Position numbers and translations under genes: made by a program | Notes under the pieces: generated by a model | What the model saw: the letters and a program-made list of their open reading frames with translations, nothing else | What the model was told of the DNA's origin: nothing | Databases searched by the model: none | Part shown: in pieces, positions 1 through 8,504 of the stretch | Layout of the letters: each line of letters starts with the position of its first letter | How positions within the stretch are numbered: position 1 is the stretch's first letter | NCBI GenBank assembly: GCA_017540645.1 | Contig: JAFYAQ010000022.1 | Coordinates: 124,001-188,000 of the forward strand | Length of the DNA stretch: 64,000 nucleotides | Source: Oscillospiraceae bacterium | GTDB lineage: Bacteria; Bacillota; Clostridia; Oscillospirales; Oscillospiraceae | Reading direction: 5' to 3'

Positions 1-45
1 TTATCTGAAAAACTACGATTTTGATACACCAACAATTTAACGGGA

Positions 46-78
46 AACGGGCTCTGCGTTTTAAGCGCAGAGCCCGTT
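46..78 (-). terminator. Intrinsic terminator after aroE
   Basis: A 13-bp inverted repeat (arms 46-58 and 66-78, 7-nt loop) lies 29 bp beyond the aroE stop. On the leftward strand it is followed by a short T-rich stretch, so it probably ends the lysR-linked aro/tct transcript. Confidence 0.7.
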
Positions 79-106
79 CGGCTATTGCCTGAAATATCCG
101 GTTTTC

Positions 107-973
107 TCAGTCGGCAAAGAACCGCTTTTTGATTTCCTCCACCGGCATTGCCGCACCGGTCCAGATCTGGAAGGCGGCGGCGCCCTGGTAGAGGAGCATG
201 TACATGCCGTTGGCGGCAAAACAGCCGGCTTCCCGGGCGAGCCGCATCAGCTCCGTCTCCCGGGGCTCATAGATCACATCCATAACGGCGAGCCCTTTGT
301 GGAACCAGCTCTTGTCCGTGACGATGCTGCCGGGGGTCTTGACCATGCCCACCGGGGTGGTATTCAGAAGAATGTCCGCCCGGGCGATGCTCTGTTTTAA
401 GTCGTCCTGGTCCTCCAGATGGTGCAGCGTCACATCGCAGCCGGTCTCTTTGCGGATCTTCGCCACCATCTCGGTCATGGCTTCCCAGAGACGGGGGCGG
501 ATAAAGAGATCAATGCTCTTCGCTCCGTCGATGGCGGTCTGGATCAGAATACTGGTGCCGGCGCCGCCGCTGCCAAGCTGTACCACACGGGAACCGCTGG
601 GCTCCACGCCGTCGGCCCGGGCGCTCTCCACCCAGCCGCTGCCGTCGGTGGTGGTGCCGTAGAGCCTGCCGCCGTCGTTCCGGACCGTGTTGCAGGCCCC
701 GCAGATGCGGCTGGCGGTGCTGAGTTCGTCGCAGAGCTCGGCCATACGACTCTTGTCCGGCATGGTGACGTTCCAGCCCTTGATGCCCAGGGCCTTCATA
801 CCCGCCACAGCGGTGTCCAGAGTATCCAGGGGCACATCAAAGGCCACATACCGGGCATCCAGTCCCAGGATCTCAAAAGCAGCGTTGTGCATGGCAGGGC
901 TGACGCTGTGCTCCACCGGGGAGCCGATCAGGCAGTAGAGTCCGGTGTGGCCGGAGATGGGCTTTTGTTCCAT
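107..973 (-). CDS. aroE: Shikimate (or quinate/shikimate) dehydrogenase AroE family
   Basis: NAD(P)-dependent reduction of 3-dehydroshikimate to shikimate, or the reverse in catabolism; cytoplasmic, 288 residues, the usual length. The substrate site is seen as SVSPAMHNAAF near residues 24-34 and NVTMPDK near 68-74, whose Lys is the catalytic residue in this family. The Rossmann part shows GSGGAGTS near 134-141, and NTTPVGM and the C-terminal GAAAFQIWTG segment are typical. It is the last gene of a leftward set, 10 bp after aroD. The company of a carboxylate transporter and a LysR regulator, with no other aromatic pathway genes, suggests a catabolic or salvage role (YdiB-like) as well as, or instead of, biosynthesis. 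Cofactor and direction cannot be settled from sequence. Confidence 0.9.
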   Translation of the reverse strand: MEQKPISGHTGLYCLIGSPVEHSVSPAMHNAAFEILGLDARYVAFDVPLDTLDTAVAGMKALGIKGWNVTMPDKSRMAELCDELSTASRICGACNTVRNDGGRLYGTTTDGSGWVESARADGVEPSGSRVVQLGSGGAGTSILIQTAIDGAKSIDLFIRPRLWEAMTEMVAKIRKETGCDVTLHHLEDQDDLKQSIARADILLNTTPVGMVKTPGSIVTDKSWFHKGLAVMDVIYEPRETELMRLAREAGCFAANGMYMLLYQGAAAFQIWTGAAMPVEEIKKRFFAD

Positions 974-983
974 CCTCAGCGCC

Positions 984-1745
984 TCACATGCCGTCGTGCA
1001 GGATCGCCATGGCGGCCTGGAGCTTCTCCACAGGGATCTGGCCGGGGGCGGAAACCTGACCCACGGCGCCGAAGGTCATGGCGGAGCCGAAGGCCTCGCC
1101 GGCGATGCGGGTGATGACGCCCTTGCTGCCCATGCTCATGGTGATGATGGGACGGTCGGCGTAGACCTCGCTCATCTCCGCGGTGGCAGCCAGCAGCTCA
1201 ACCACATCCTGGCGGCTCTTGGGCATAACGGCGATCTTGGGGATGTCCGCGTCCATATTCTGCATCTTGCGCAGACGGTACAGGAGATCCGCTTTGTTGG
1301 GAGTGCCGAAGAAGTCGTGGTTGGAGCCCACAACCGCCTTGCCGGCAGCGTGGATATTGGCGATGTTTTCTCGTACCACGTCGTCGCCGGAGAAGATCTC
1401 CACATCAACGGCGTCCACATAGCCGCTCTCGGCCATGGCCTTGTTCAATGCGGTATAGGCGGCGTAGTCGATCTCCTTCTCGCCGCCCTCTTTTTTGGTG
1501 CGGAAGGTGAAGAGAATGGGGGTGTCGCCCAGAGCAGCGCGAAGCTGCCTGCCGGTCTCAACGGTGGCGGGGATATCAAAGACATCCTCGTAGAAGTCCA
1601 CGCGCCACTCCACCACATCCATGGTGTACTGCCGCAGCTCGGAACCTTTGGCAACGATGCCGGCCCGATCTTTGGCAACGATGGGGACGATCACTTTCGG
1701 CGCGCCAGCGCCCACTTCCACTTTTCCAAGAAATACAGTTTTCAC
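984..1745 (-). CDS. aroD: Type I 3-dehydroquinate dehydratase
   Basis: Interconverts 3-dehydroquinate and 3-dehydroshikimate through a Schiff base on a lysine (class I aldolase-type fold). Visible family features are EWRVDFYED (residues about 43-51), the FTFRTKKEGG segment, the HDF motif and PKIAVMPKS with the expected Schiff-base Lys, then ITMSMGSKGVITR and GQVSAPGQIPV at the end. I chose the GTG at 1745 because AAAGGA sits at the right distance; this gives 253 residues, the standard family length. An upstream ATG at 1775 in the same frame lacks a good ribosome site. It is cotranscribed with aroE (10-bp gap) and follows the TctA gene by 39 bp. Confidence 0.93.
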   Translation of the reverse strand: MKTVFLGKVEVGAGAPKVIVPIVAKDRAGIVAKGSELRQYTMDVVEWRVDFYEDVFDIPATVETGRQLRAALGDTPILFTFRTKKEGGEKEIDYAAYTALNKAMAESGYVDAVDVEIFSGDDVVRENIANIHAAGKAVVGSNHDFFGTPNKADLLYRLRKMQNMDADIPKIAVMPKSRQDVVELLAATAEMSEVYADRPIITMSMGSKGVITRIAGEAFGSAMTFGAVGQVSAPGQIPVEKLQAAMAILHDGM

Positions 1746-1784
1746 AGTCGTATGTCCTTTCAGAAATGAAATCAAAAAGTGTTA

Positions 1785-3311
1785 TTATTCCGCTTTGGCA
1801 GCGCGCTTGGCCAGGATGGCCGCATCCCGGCGAGCCCGCCAGTTCTTGTAGGCCTTGGTCTGCGTCACGGCCAGATAGATCACCAGCAGGAAGAGAACGA
1901 TGGAGATGGGGCTCTTGAAGATGCCCAGGATCATGCCATGGATGGAGCCCTCCAGCATGACGCCCCGGCGGTAGTTCTCCTCGAAGAGCTTGGTGAGGAT
2001 AACGCCCAGAACGATGGGGGCGATGGGATAATCAAAACGCTTGAGGAAGTAGCCGATGATGCCGAACCCGAACATCCAGTAAATGTCGTACAGGCTGTTG
2101 CGGATGGCGTAAGAGCCGATCACCGAGAGGATGATGATGGTTGGCATCAAAATGCCCTTGGGGATCTCTACGATTTTGGTGAAGACCTTGATGCCGGTCA
2201 GGCCGAAGAACAGCAGGAACAGGGAGGCCGCGAACAGACAGGCCACAATCAGCCAGAAGAGATCGGGGGTATTGGAGATCAGGTTGGGACCGGGCCGCAG
2301 ACCCTGAATGGTCAGAGCGGAGATCAGGATGGCGGTCACCGCGTCGCCGGGGATGCCCAGAGTCAGCATGGGGATGAAAGCGCCGCCGATGGCCGCGTTG
2401 TTGGCGCTTTCAGGGGCGATAACGCCTTCCACAGCGCCCTGGCCGAAGGGGACCTCCGGATTTTTCACGCTGCGCTTGGCCTGATCATAGGAGAGCAGAG
2501 CCGCGATATCGCCGCCGGCGCCGGGCAGAGCTCCCACCAGCACGCCGATCACGGAGGATTTCAGAGTCAGAGGGATGTGCTTTAAGCTCTCTTTCCAATC
2601 GGGGATGATCTTGTCCACCTTTTGCTTGACGGGCTTGGACTTCATGTCGGTGAGCTGGATCAGCGCCTCGGAAACGCCGAAGAGGCCGATCATGGCCACA
2701 ACGTAGTCAACGCCGGAGTTCAGGTAGACGATGTTGAAGGTAAAGCGCTTTACCGCAGTTTGGGTATCCACGCCCACGGTGCCCAGCCAGATGCCGATGG
2801 CGGCGGCGATGATGCCGAACATTACCGACCGGGAGGCCAGAGAGCCGACCATCATCAGGCCCATGATGGCCAGCATCAGGTAGTCCACAGAGTGGAAGTT
2901 CATGGCGAGCTTCGCCACCGCGGGGGCAAATACAGCCAGAGCGACGACACCGAGCAGCGTGCCGATCACGCTCTGGGTGGTGGCCATACCCATAGCTTCA
3001 CCGGCCCGGCCTTTTTTGGCCAGCTGGTAGCCGTCCAGAGAGGTGGCCACGGCGGCGGGAGCGCCGGGAATGTTCAGCAGAATGGCGGAGCGGGAGCCGC
3101 CGAACACAGCGCCCACATATACGCCGATCATGACGGCCAGGGCCGCGTGGGTACTCCAGCCGTAGGTGAAGGAGACCAGAAGGGAGACCGCCATAGTGCC
3201 GGAGAGGCCGGGGATGGCACCCACATACACACCGGCGCAGGTGCCTGCCGCCACAAGCGCTATCAGCAGCGGCTCACGAAAGATCACGCTCAGATAATAC
3301 AATACGCTCAT
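1785..3311 (-). CDS. Tripartite tricarboxylate transporter large permease, TctA family
   Basis: The large membrane subunit of a secondary, binding-protein-dependent carboxylate importer (TTT family). It has 508 residues, about a dozen hydrophobic segments and the conserved loops GAIPGLSGTMAVSLL (near 32-46) and GALPGAGGDIAALLSYD (near 261-277), the duplicated signature of TctA. ESANNAAIGGAFIPMLTLGIPGDAVTAIL is also characteristic. The start follows GAGGAGG by a good distance. It is preceded by TctB (13-bp gap) and TctC and followed by aroD, so one leftward transcript is likely. Family members carry citrate, tartrate, aromatic acids and many other organic acids; the substrate here is inferred from the aro genes to be a shikimate or quinate-like acid. 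Confidence 0.95.
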   Translation of the reverse strand: MSVLYYLSVIFREPLLIALVAAGTCAGVYVGAIPGLSGTMAVSLLVSFTYGWSTHAALAVMIGVYVGAVFGGSRSAILLNIPGAPAAVATSLDGYQLAKKGRAGEAMGMATTQSVIGTLLGVVALAVFAPAVAKLAMNFHSVDYLMLAIMGLMMVGSLASRSVMFGIIAAAIGIWLGTVGVDTQTAVKRFTFNIVYLNSGVDYVVAMIGLFGVSEALIQLTDMKSKPVKQKVDKIIPDWKESLKHIPLTLKSSVIGVLVGALPGAGGDIAALLSYDQAKRSVKNPEVPFGQGAVEGVIAPESANNAAIGGAFIPMLTLGIPGDAVTAILISALTIQGLRPGPNLISNTPDLFWLIVACLFAASLFLLFFGLTGIKVFTKIVEIPKGILMPTIIILSVIGSYAIRNSLYDIYWMFGFGIIGYFLKRFDYPIAPIVLGVILTKLFEENYRRGVMLEGSIHGMILGIFKSPISIVLFLLVIYLAVTQTKAYKNWRARRDAAILAKRAAKAE

Positions 3312-3324
3312 CTCTCAAGCCTCC

Positions 3325-3864
3325 TCAGGTCGGAAATACCACGCTGAACAGCATCCGGAACACCAGAATGATGAAGGCCATGACAATGGCGGTCCAGAGG
3401 ATGTTCTTTACGAAGTTGCCCCGCATCAGGTAGCACATGCTGCCGTACAGGAACAGGGGAGTGGCAATGTAAAAGCTGACGCCCAGGCTCAGAAGCAGGC
3501 AGTAGATCAGAATGCCGCCCAGGATCACCAGAGTGTCCATGGGGAAAGCAAACTGAAGGCCTTTTTTGATCTTCTCTGCCATGGTGGAAAGACCGCTAAG
3601 GGGGGAAAGCAGCTTGAAGTCCTGTAGCATGGTGATCAGCGCCAGGATGACCCAAACGCCGCTGGCCATCAGAGGCAGGGCGGCGGCGGAGGAAACCCGG
3701 GGCTGAGGCATCTTGAACCAGAGCTTCAGCGACAGATACAGCGCTACCAGTCCCAGAGCCAGAAGCACCACGGCGAAGACCCGTTCGCCGGGCTGGAGGA
3801 CGATTTTTTCCGGCTCCCGGTTTTCCGTCGTCTCCGGCGTCAGGTTTGTCTTTTCATTTTCCAT
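3325..3864 (-). CDS. Tripartite tricarboxylate transporter small membrane subunit, TctB family
   Basis: A protein of 179 residues with an unusually charged N-terminal 25-residue leader and four predicted membrane segments (about 28-45, 60-78, 107-125, 150-170). Size, topology and position between TctC and TctA genes identify the small TctB subunit, which has little conserved sequence. It starts after GAGGTGA and is separated from tctC by 80 bp holding a strong hairpin. Confidence 0.88.
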   Translation of the reverse strand: MENEKTNLTPETTENREPEKIVLQPGERVFAVVLLALGLVALYLSLKLWFKMPQPRVSSAAALPLMASGVWVILALITMLQDFKLLSPLSGLSTMAEKIKKGLQFAFPMDTLVILGGILIYCLLLSLGVSFYIATPLFLYGSMCYLMRGNFVKNILWTAIVMAFIILVFRMLFSVVFPT

Positions 3865-3903
3865 TGGAGTATATCACCTCACGTCTGATGATTTTTTAAA
3901 AAG

Positions 3904-3931
3904 AGAGCGGCGCGGTGGACCGCGCCGCTCT
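3904..3931 (-). other. Intercistronic hairpin between tctC and tctB
   Basis: A perfect 12-bp stem (3904-3915 with 3920-3931) and 4-nt loop sits 14 bp after the tctC stop, without a T tract. Such hairpins often protect the abundant binding-protein mRNA while letting some transcript continue into permease genes; that role is inferred. Confidence 0.6.
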
Positions 3932-3944
3932 AAGAGGATAAGGT

Positions 3945-4958
3945 TTACTCGATGGCGCCGGAAGAGCGGAGAGCGCCTACGGTGTTTTCACGCCAGGCCT
4001 GGATATAGGCAGCGGCCTCGTCGCCGGAAACACCCTTGAAGTTGATGTTGAAGTTGGCAAGGACTTCCTGGTAGCTGGGATCGGTGCCGACAGAGGTGAA
4101 GGCCTCGGACAGGGTGGCCTTGATGGACTCGTCAGTACCCTTCTTCACGAACACGCCGTAGAAGGGGCCCCAGGGCAGGTACTTGGCAAAGTCGGGGTAC
4201 TCAGCGATGACCAGGGGAACCTCGGGCATGGTGGGCACGGGCTCCAGAGCCAGCATGCACAGGTACTTGATGTCGCCGGCCTTGTAGTCCTCGATGCCGG
4301 ACTGGACCTTGCAGACGGTGAAGTCGCACTCGCCGCTCATAACAGCGGTCTTGGCAGAGGCGTCGGAGTCATAGGGGATCTGGTTGAAGGTGGCGCCGGT
4401 GATATCGGTGATGAAAGCGCCGACTTCCCAGGGCAGGCCGCCTTTGCCGGTGGTGGAGATCTTGATGGTGCCGGGCTTGGCAAGCGCAGCGTCAATGATC
4501 TCGGTGAAAGAGGCATAAGGGGAGTTCTTGCCAACGATGATGCCCACGACCTCGTCGCCGATCAGGTAGACGCAGTCAAAGTCGGCATAGGTCAGCTGGC
4601 TGATCTCCAGAACGTCGTACATGGAGGGGTTCTCGGCGCCCATCAGCAGGTTGTAGCCGTCGGTGGGCTGGTCGTACACATACTGGGTGGCCACGGAACC
4701 GGTAGCGCCGGTCATGTTCTGCATAACGATGGATTTGCCCAGCTTCTTCTCAGCCAGAGCAGCCAGGGGACGCATCAGAGAGTCGGTGCCGCCGCCGGCG
4801 CCCCACTGTACGATGCCGTTCACATTCTGGGTGGGATAAGCTGCGGGAGCCGCGTTGTTGGCTGCAGGAGCCGCGTTGTTGGCCGCGGGAGCGCTGCCGC
4901 AGGCGACCAGCGTGAGGATCATGCAAAGCGCGAGAACAAGTCCGAGAAGCTTTTTCAT
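3945..4958 (-). CDS. Tripartite tricarboxylate transporter substrate-binding lipoprotein, TctC/Bug family
   Basis: The extracytoplasmic solute receptor for the TctAB permease. The N-terminus is a lipoprotein signal (MKKLLGLVLALCMILTLVAC, Cys at residue 20) followed by an Ala/Asn/Pro linker with a duplicated APAANNA. Mature sequence shows Bug-family features: VQWGAGGGTDSLMRPLA (near 50-66), the MTGATGSVATQYVYDQPTDGY stretch (near 81-101) and GEVDF-like GECDFTV. It has 337 residues and a near-consensus promoter and AGGAGG site upstream. Bug receptors usually bind small carboxylates. With aroD/aroE downstream, a cyclic hydroxy acid such as shikimate or quinate is the working guess, not shown by the sequence. 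Confidence 0.93.
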   Translation of the reverse strand: MKKLLGLVLALCMILTLVACGSAPAANNAAPAANNAAPAAYPTQNVNGIVQWGAGGGTDSLMRPLAALAEKKLGKSIVMQNMTGATGSVATQYVYDQPTDGYNLLMGAENPSMYDVLEISQLTYADFDCVYLIGDEVVGIIVGKNSPYASFTEIIDAALAKPGTIKISTTGKGGLPWEVGAFITDITGATFNQIPYDSDASAKTAVMSGECDFTVCKVQSGIEDYKAGDIKYLCMLALEPVPTMPEVPLVIAEYPDFAKYLPWGPFYGVFVKKGTDESIKATLSEAFTSVGTDPSYQEVLANFNINFKGVSGDEAAAYIQAWRENTVGALRSSGAIE

Positions 4959-5030
4959 GGTTTTACCTCCTGTATTTTTTCCTTTACAATTTTGGGATCA
5001 GCAAGCTTGCTTTCTCCCTGTGTTGACTCA

Positions 5031-5059
5031 AGTATATTTACAGAAAGGAAAAAAGTCAA
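5031..5059 (-). promoter_or_regulatory. Sigma-A type promoter of the tctC operon
   Basis: Leftward -35 TTGACT (5054-5059) and -10 TATACT (5031-5036) with a 17-bp spacer, about 70 bp before the tctC start. Confidence 0.75.
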
Positions 5060-5103
5060 ATGGGAAGTTTTTATTTAACGATAGGCGCACATGCCATGTT
5101 GCT

Positions 5104-5124
5104 ATAGATTTTGTGCATAATAAA
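5104..5124 (+). promoter_or_regulatory. Candidate LysR binding site, copy 1
   Basis: A 21-bp motif containing TTTGTGCATAATAAA matches, in inverted orientation and at 19 of 21 positions, a motif just upstream of the lysR gene (6090-6110). It has the T-N11-A form expected of LysR-type sites and lies about 45 bp upstream of the tctC -35 box. Binding is inferred. Confidence 0.45.
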
Positions 5125-5125
5125 A

Positions 5126-5150
5126 CCCCGCCAGAACTTGTCCTGCGGGG
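5126..5150 (-). terminator. Terminator of the lysR gene
   Basis: The stem CCCCGC/GCGGGG (5126-5131 with 5145-5150) is followed leftward by TTTTATT, 14 bp after the lysR stop. It suggests lysR is transcribed separately from tctC. Confidence 0.65.
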
Positions 5151-5163
5151 CCGTGTTCGGTCG

Positions 5164-6072
5164 TTATTTCAGAGTCTGCCGGAATTCATCAAAGATGCCT
5201 TCTCTGCGGAGAATAAAGTCCCGGAGCGTGACCACCGCCGGAGAGATGTATTTCATATCCTTCCACTTGAGAAGCACCTCGTGGGGCTGGAGCTGGTTTT
5301 CAATGGGCAGGACAACAACGTTCTCTGCCAGCGTACTGAGCGGCGCGGGGATCAGAGCCACGCCCAGACCCGCCGCCACGGCGGAGTGAATGACCGTATC
5401 CTGAATGGTCTCGGTGACGATGTTCGGCTGCAGATCAAGGGACTCGATGATCCCGTCGATCTCATCCCGAATCGTGCAGCCGGGAATATAGGTGACAAAC
5501 CGTTCGCCCCGGATCTGCCGCAGATCTACACTTTTTTGCCTGGCCAGAGGGTGATGATCTGGTACGATCAGCACCAGCTCATGGACGCCCAGCTTGCGAG
5601 CGATCAGACCGTCCGTGTCCCCACAGGGCAGACCCAGACCCAGATCGGCGTCCCCTTTGATCAGAGCGGTCTGCATTTCCAGATTGGAGGGACTGAGAAA
5701 CTGAAAGGTAATATGGGAAGAAGGGTTCTCCTTGAAAAATTCCGTCACCAGATAGGAGATAAAGGGGGCCAGAGAGCTGACATAGTAAAGGGATACAGTC
5801 CCGCTGTCCGGGGAGATAAAGTCATCCAGCTTTTTCCGGCCCTCATCCAGGATGTCCAGAGACTGTTCTACATACTCCAGGAAGATCTCCCCGTAGCGGG
5901 TCAGGGTCACATGCCGGTTGTCCCGGATAAACAGGGGCACACCCAGCTCACCTTCCAGATCGTTGATGGCATGGCTGAGACTGGGCTGGGTGACGATCAG
6001 CTTGGCTGCCGCGCGGGTATAGCTCCGGATCTCTGCCAGTGTGCGGAAGTAATACAGCTGCTGCAGATTCAT
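5164..6072 (-). CDS. LysR family transcriptional regulator
   Basis: A DNA-binding regulator of 302 residues. The N-terminal winged helix-turn-helix is MNLQQLYYFRTLAEIRSYTRAAAKLIVTQPSLSHAI (start to about residue 36) with the usual linker helix. The C-terminal part is a periplasmic-binding-like effector domain (about 90-295). The start follows GGCGGAGAT. It lies immediately upstream of the tct-aro genes in the same orientation but has its own terminator, so it probably controls them in response to the transported acid or a dehydroshikimate-pathway intermediate. Similar 21-bp motifs flank the gene, consistent with autoregulation and control of tctC. Confidence 0.93.
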   Translation of the reverse strand: MNLQQLYYFRTLAEIRSYTRAAAKLIVTQPSLSHAINDLEGELGVPLFIRDNRHVTLTRYGEIFLEYVEQSLDILDEGRKKLDDFISPDSGTVSLYYVSSLAPFISYLVTEFFKENPSSHITFQFLSPSNLEMQTALIKGDADLGLGLPCGDTDGLIARKLGVHELVLIVPDHHPLARQKSVDLRQIRGERFVTYIPGCTIRDEIDGIIESLDLQPNIVTETIQDTVIHSAVAAGLGVALIPAPLSTLAENVVVLPIENQLQPHEVLLKWKDMKYISPAVVTLRDFILRREGIFDEFRQTLK

Positions 6073-6089
6073 ATCTCCGCCCCCATTCC

Positions 6090-6110
6090 TTTATTATGCA
6101 CATAGTCTAT
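6090..6110 (-). promoter_or_regulatory. Candidate LysR binding site, copy 2
   Basis: The 21-bp motif (reading leftward, contains ATGTGCATAATAAA) lies 18 bp upstream of the lysR start codon. It is the inverted partner of 5104-5124, with two mismatches. Position suggests autoregulation. Confidence 0.45.
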
Positions 6111-6149
6111 CATAAAAAGATGAGAAAAGCAAGAAATCGAGAAGAAGAA

Positions 6150-8390
6150 TCAGCGCCGATGACGGGTATGGGCGGCAGTCCTGTCCAGTTTCCGGTAACA
6201 GGCACTGCACAGCCGCCCCCGCTGGTGCAGGGGCAGCGCGGCGCCGCAGCGGGCACAGAAGCGGATGTTGTTGCGAAGGTTATGGAGCAGGATCTGGTTA
6301 ATGCACTCGGCGGCCAGTTCCCGGCTGTCATGGAGTGCTTCCCGATCCACGCCGCAGCCGAAGGCCTTGGCGAAGGAGAAGAAAAGATCCAGCTTCCGAC
6401 AGTACAGCTCCAGCTCTGGCAGAGTAGCGCTGCTCTGCGTCCCGGGCGGCTCCGGCTGGGAGATGGCCTGTCCGTTCAGCGTAAGCCGCAGGAAGGAATA
6501 GAACAGCTCCATCAGCGGCTCCTCGGTCTCGTCAAAGGGGATGTTGGCGCAGCGCAGCTCCTGCTCCTTGGTCAGGACAAAACCGGCGGAGCGCAGCTTG
6601 CCGATCAGGGTGATATAGCGGCTCACGTCCATTTTTACATAGGGAGCGGGGACGGGCATCCTGTTCCACTCGGTCAAAACCTCCAGCAGGTCAAAATCCG
6701 CCTGCAGCACCAGCTCGGAGAAACCGGCCACCGCCTCCTGCAGCGGCGGTACCACAGCTTCCATTCCGGCGCGGATCAGCTCCAGACCCTCGGTGGCTCC
6801 TACATAGCCCTTGTCGTACATGCCGTAGCGACCCGCCCGTCCGGCGATCTGCTGGATCTCCGCCGGCTTCAGGTCCCGGCGTTCCACCCCGTCAAATTTC
6901 ATGGTGTCCATGAAAATGATCCGGCGAATGGGCAGATTCAGCCCCATACCGATGGCGTCGGTGGATACCACATACTGCATGTCGCCCCGGAGAAAGCCCT
7001 CCACCTGCCTCCGGCGGGTGGAATAGGGAAGAGCACCGTAGATGATGGCGGGCTCCTTGCCGTGCTGGCGAAGGTCCTCCGCCACGGACAGGACCCCGGT
7101 CTTGGAAAAGGTGATCAGGGCATCCCCCGGCTTCACCCGGGTGAAATCCACCTCGTGATCCATACACACCAGGGGCGTTTTCCGCAGATGGCGCACTTCC
7201 TCCCAACTATCCCCGGTACTCTCTATGATACGGATCAGCAGTTCCCGGGCCTCCGGCGCGGCGCAGAGGTGTACCTCCGGGGCCAGTACGCCCAGGATCG
7301 CCCGGGTCCAGGCCCAGCCCCGCTCCCGATCCGCAATCATCTGGCACTCGTCGATCACCGCCACCTCGTAGCGGGCACCCAGATCCAGCTTTTCCGCCGT
7401 AGCAGCCACATGGGTATCTCCCTCCCGGCAGTCTTCCTCCTCGCCGGTGGTCAGAGAGCAGGCCACGCCCTCATCGAGAAGGGTCTCCTGGGCCTCCATG
7501 GCCAGCAGGCGCAGGGGAGCCAGGTACACCCCTGTCCGGGCTTTTCGGAGACGCTGGAAGCCGGCGTAGGTCTTGCCGGTGTTGGTGCCGCCGATGTGGA
7601 GGATAAAGCGCCTCTCCATGGCCCGGGCCTCCGGATATTCATCCTTGGGGTTCAAAGCCACCAGCAGCTTAAGACTGCTGCGGATCGCGTGGGGAATATA
7701 GAAAACCGAGTAGAGGTAGGACAGAGGGTGGCTCAGCAGCTCCGGGAGGGGAAAGGCCCCGGGAGAGAGCAGACCGGAGAGATTTGCCTCCGGCTGGGCG
7801 ACGGTGAAGGCCGCGATATCCCGCGCGGCGATGGCGTACAGTGTCTCCCCATAGCGCTCCTGCAGCCGGAGGGCCTGGGGCGAGGCGGTGTTCCGGCCCA
7901 GCCACACCATGGAGGTAATAAAACGCCGCAGCACCCCGGACAGGGGCGCCCCGCCGGCACTGTCCCGGAGATGCAGGAACTGGTCGATATAGCTGGTGCT
8001 TTGCCCCACCTTCAATCGAGCGGCCCAGCCCACATGGGGGACCTGGGAGAGGATGGCGGCATGGTATTTTTCCGCCAGAGCTCTTACGCTCTCTTCCGAC
8101 GGGGCGGGTGAGGCGGCCCAGGCGGCTGCCAACAGCTCTGCGGCGGCGCGCAGGGCCTCCTCAGCGGCGATATCCGCTCCCGGCCCGGGATTGGGCGCGG
8201 GAGCCTCCCGTCCGTTTTGAAAGTCCTCGCTGCGCTCGGCCTGACGCACCTCCTCGATGCGCCATGTTCGGACACGGCGTCCGCTGAAATACCGGTACTG
8301 GGGCTTACTCAGCAGCGCGGCGATCAGCGCCTCCGTCCAGCCCCGGCTTTTTAAGGTACCGGCGCTCCAGGTTTTATCTTTACTGCTCAC
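6150..8390 (-). CDS. SUV3-like DExH RNA helicase with C-terminal zinc ribbon
   Basis: A probable ATP-dependent RNA helicase. Motifs in order: Walker A GGTNTGKTYAG, LAPLRLLAMEA, a DECQ box (VIDECQMIADRERGWAWTRAI), VVSTDAIGMGLNLPI and QQIAGRAGRYG (motif VI). After the core comes an extension resembling the SUV3 C-terminal domain, then CARCGAALPLHQRGRLCSACYRKL, a four-Cys zinc ribbon at the extreme C-terminus. I chose the GTG at 8390 because AAGGAG precedes it at ideal distance, giving 746 residues; the frame stays open to an ATG at 8483 with no ribosome site. SUV3 is best known in mitochondrial RNA decay; bacterial copies are little studied. It is monocistronic and divergent from the DUF362 gene. 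Confidence 0.85.
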   Translation of the reverse strand: MSSKDKTWSAGTLKSRGWTEALIAALLSKPQYRYFSGRRVRTWRIEEVRQAERSEDFQNGREAPAPNPGPGADIAAEEALRAAAELLAAAWAASPAPSEESVRALAEKYHAAILSQVPHVGWAARLKVGQSTSYIDQFLHLRDSAGGAPLSGVLRRFITSMVWLGRNTASPQALRLQERYGETLYAIAARDIAAFTVAQPEANLSGLLSPGAFPLPELLSHPLSYLYSVFYIPHAIRSSLKLLVALNPKDEYPEARAMERRFILHIGGTNTGKTYAGFQRLRKARTGVYLAPLRLLAMEAQETLLDEGVACSLTTGEEEDCREGDTHVAATAEKLDLGARYEVAVIDECQMIADRERGWAWTRAILGVLAPEVHLCAAPEARELLIRIIESTGDSWEEVRHLRKTPLVCMDHEVDFTRVKPGDALITFSKTGVLSVAEDLRQHGKEPAIIYGALPYSTRRRQVEGFLRGDMQYVVSTDAIGMGLNLPIRRIIFMDTMKFDGVERRDLKPAEIQQIAGRAGRYGMYDKGYVGATEGLELIRAGMEAVVPPLQEAVAGFSELVLQADFDLLEVLTEWNRMPVPAPYVKMDVSRYITLIGKLRSAGFVLTKEQELRCANIPFDETEEPLMELFYSFLRLTLNGQAISQPEPPGTQSSATLPELELYCRKLDLFFSFAKAFGCGVDREALHDSRELAAECINQILLHNLRNNIRFCARCGAALPLHQRGRLCSACYRKLDRTAAHTRHRR

Positions 8391-8504
8391 GGCAGAATCT
8401 CCTTTTACCTTATTACACAGCGTATTGTACCCATCTGCCGGAAGGATTGCAAGCCCCGGTAAACTGTGATAGAATAACGGCACTTGTTTGAGGGGGTGTC
8501 TTCC

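Noticed and set aside
6039..8111. A 690-codon frame antisense to the helicase
   Set aside because: No domain or ribosome site; helicase motifs lie on the other strand.
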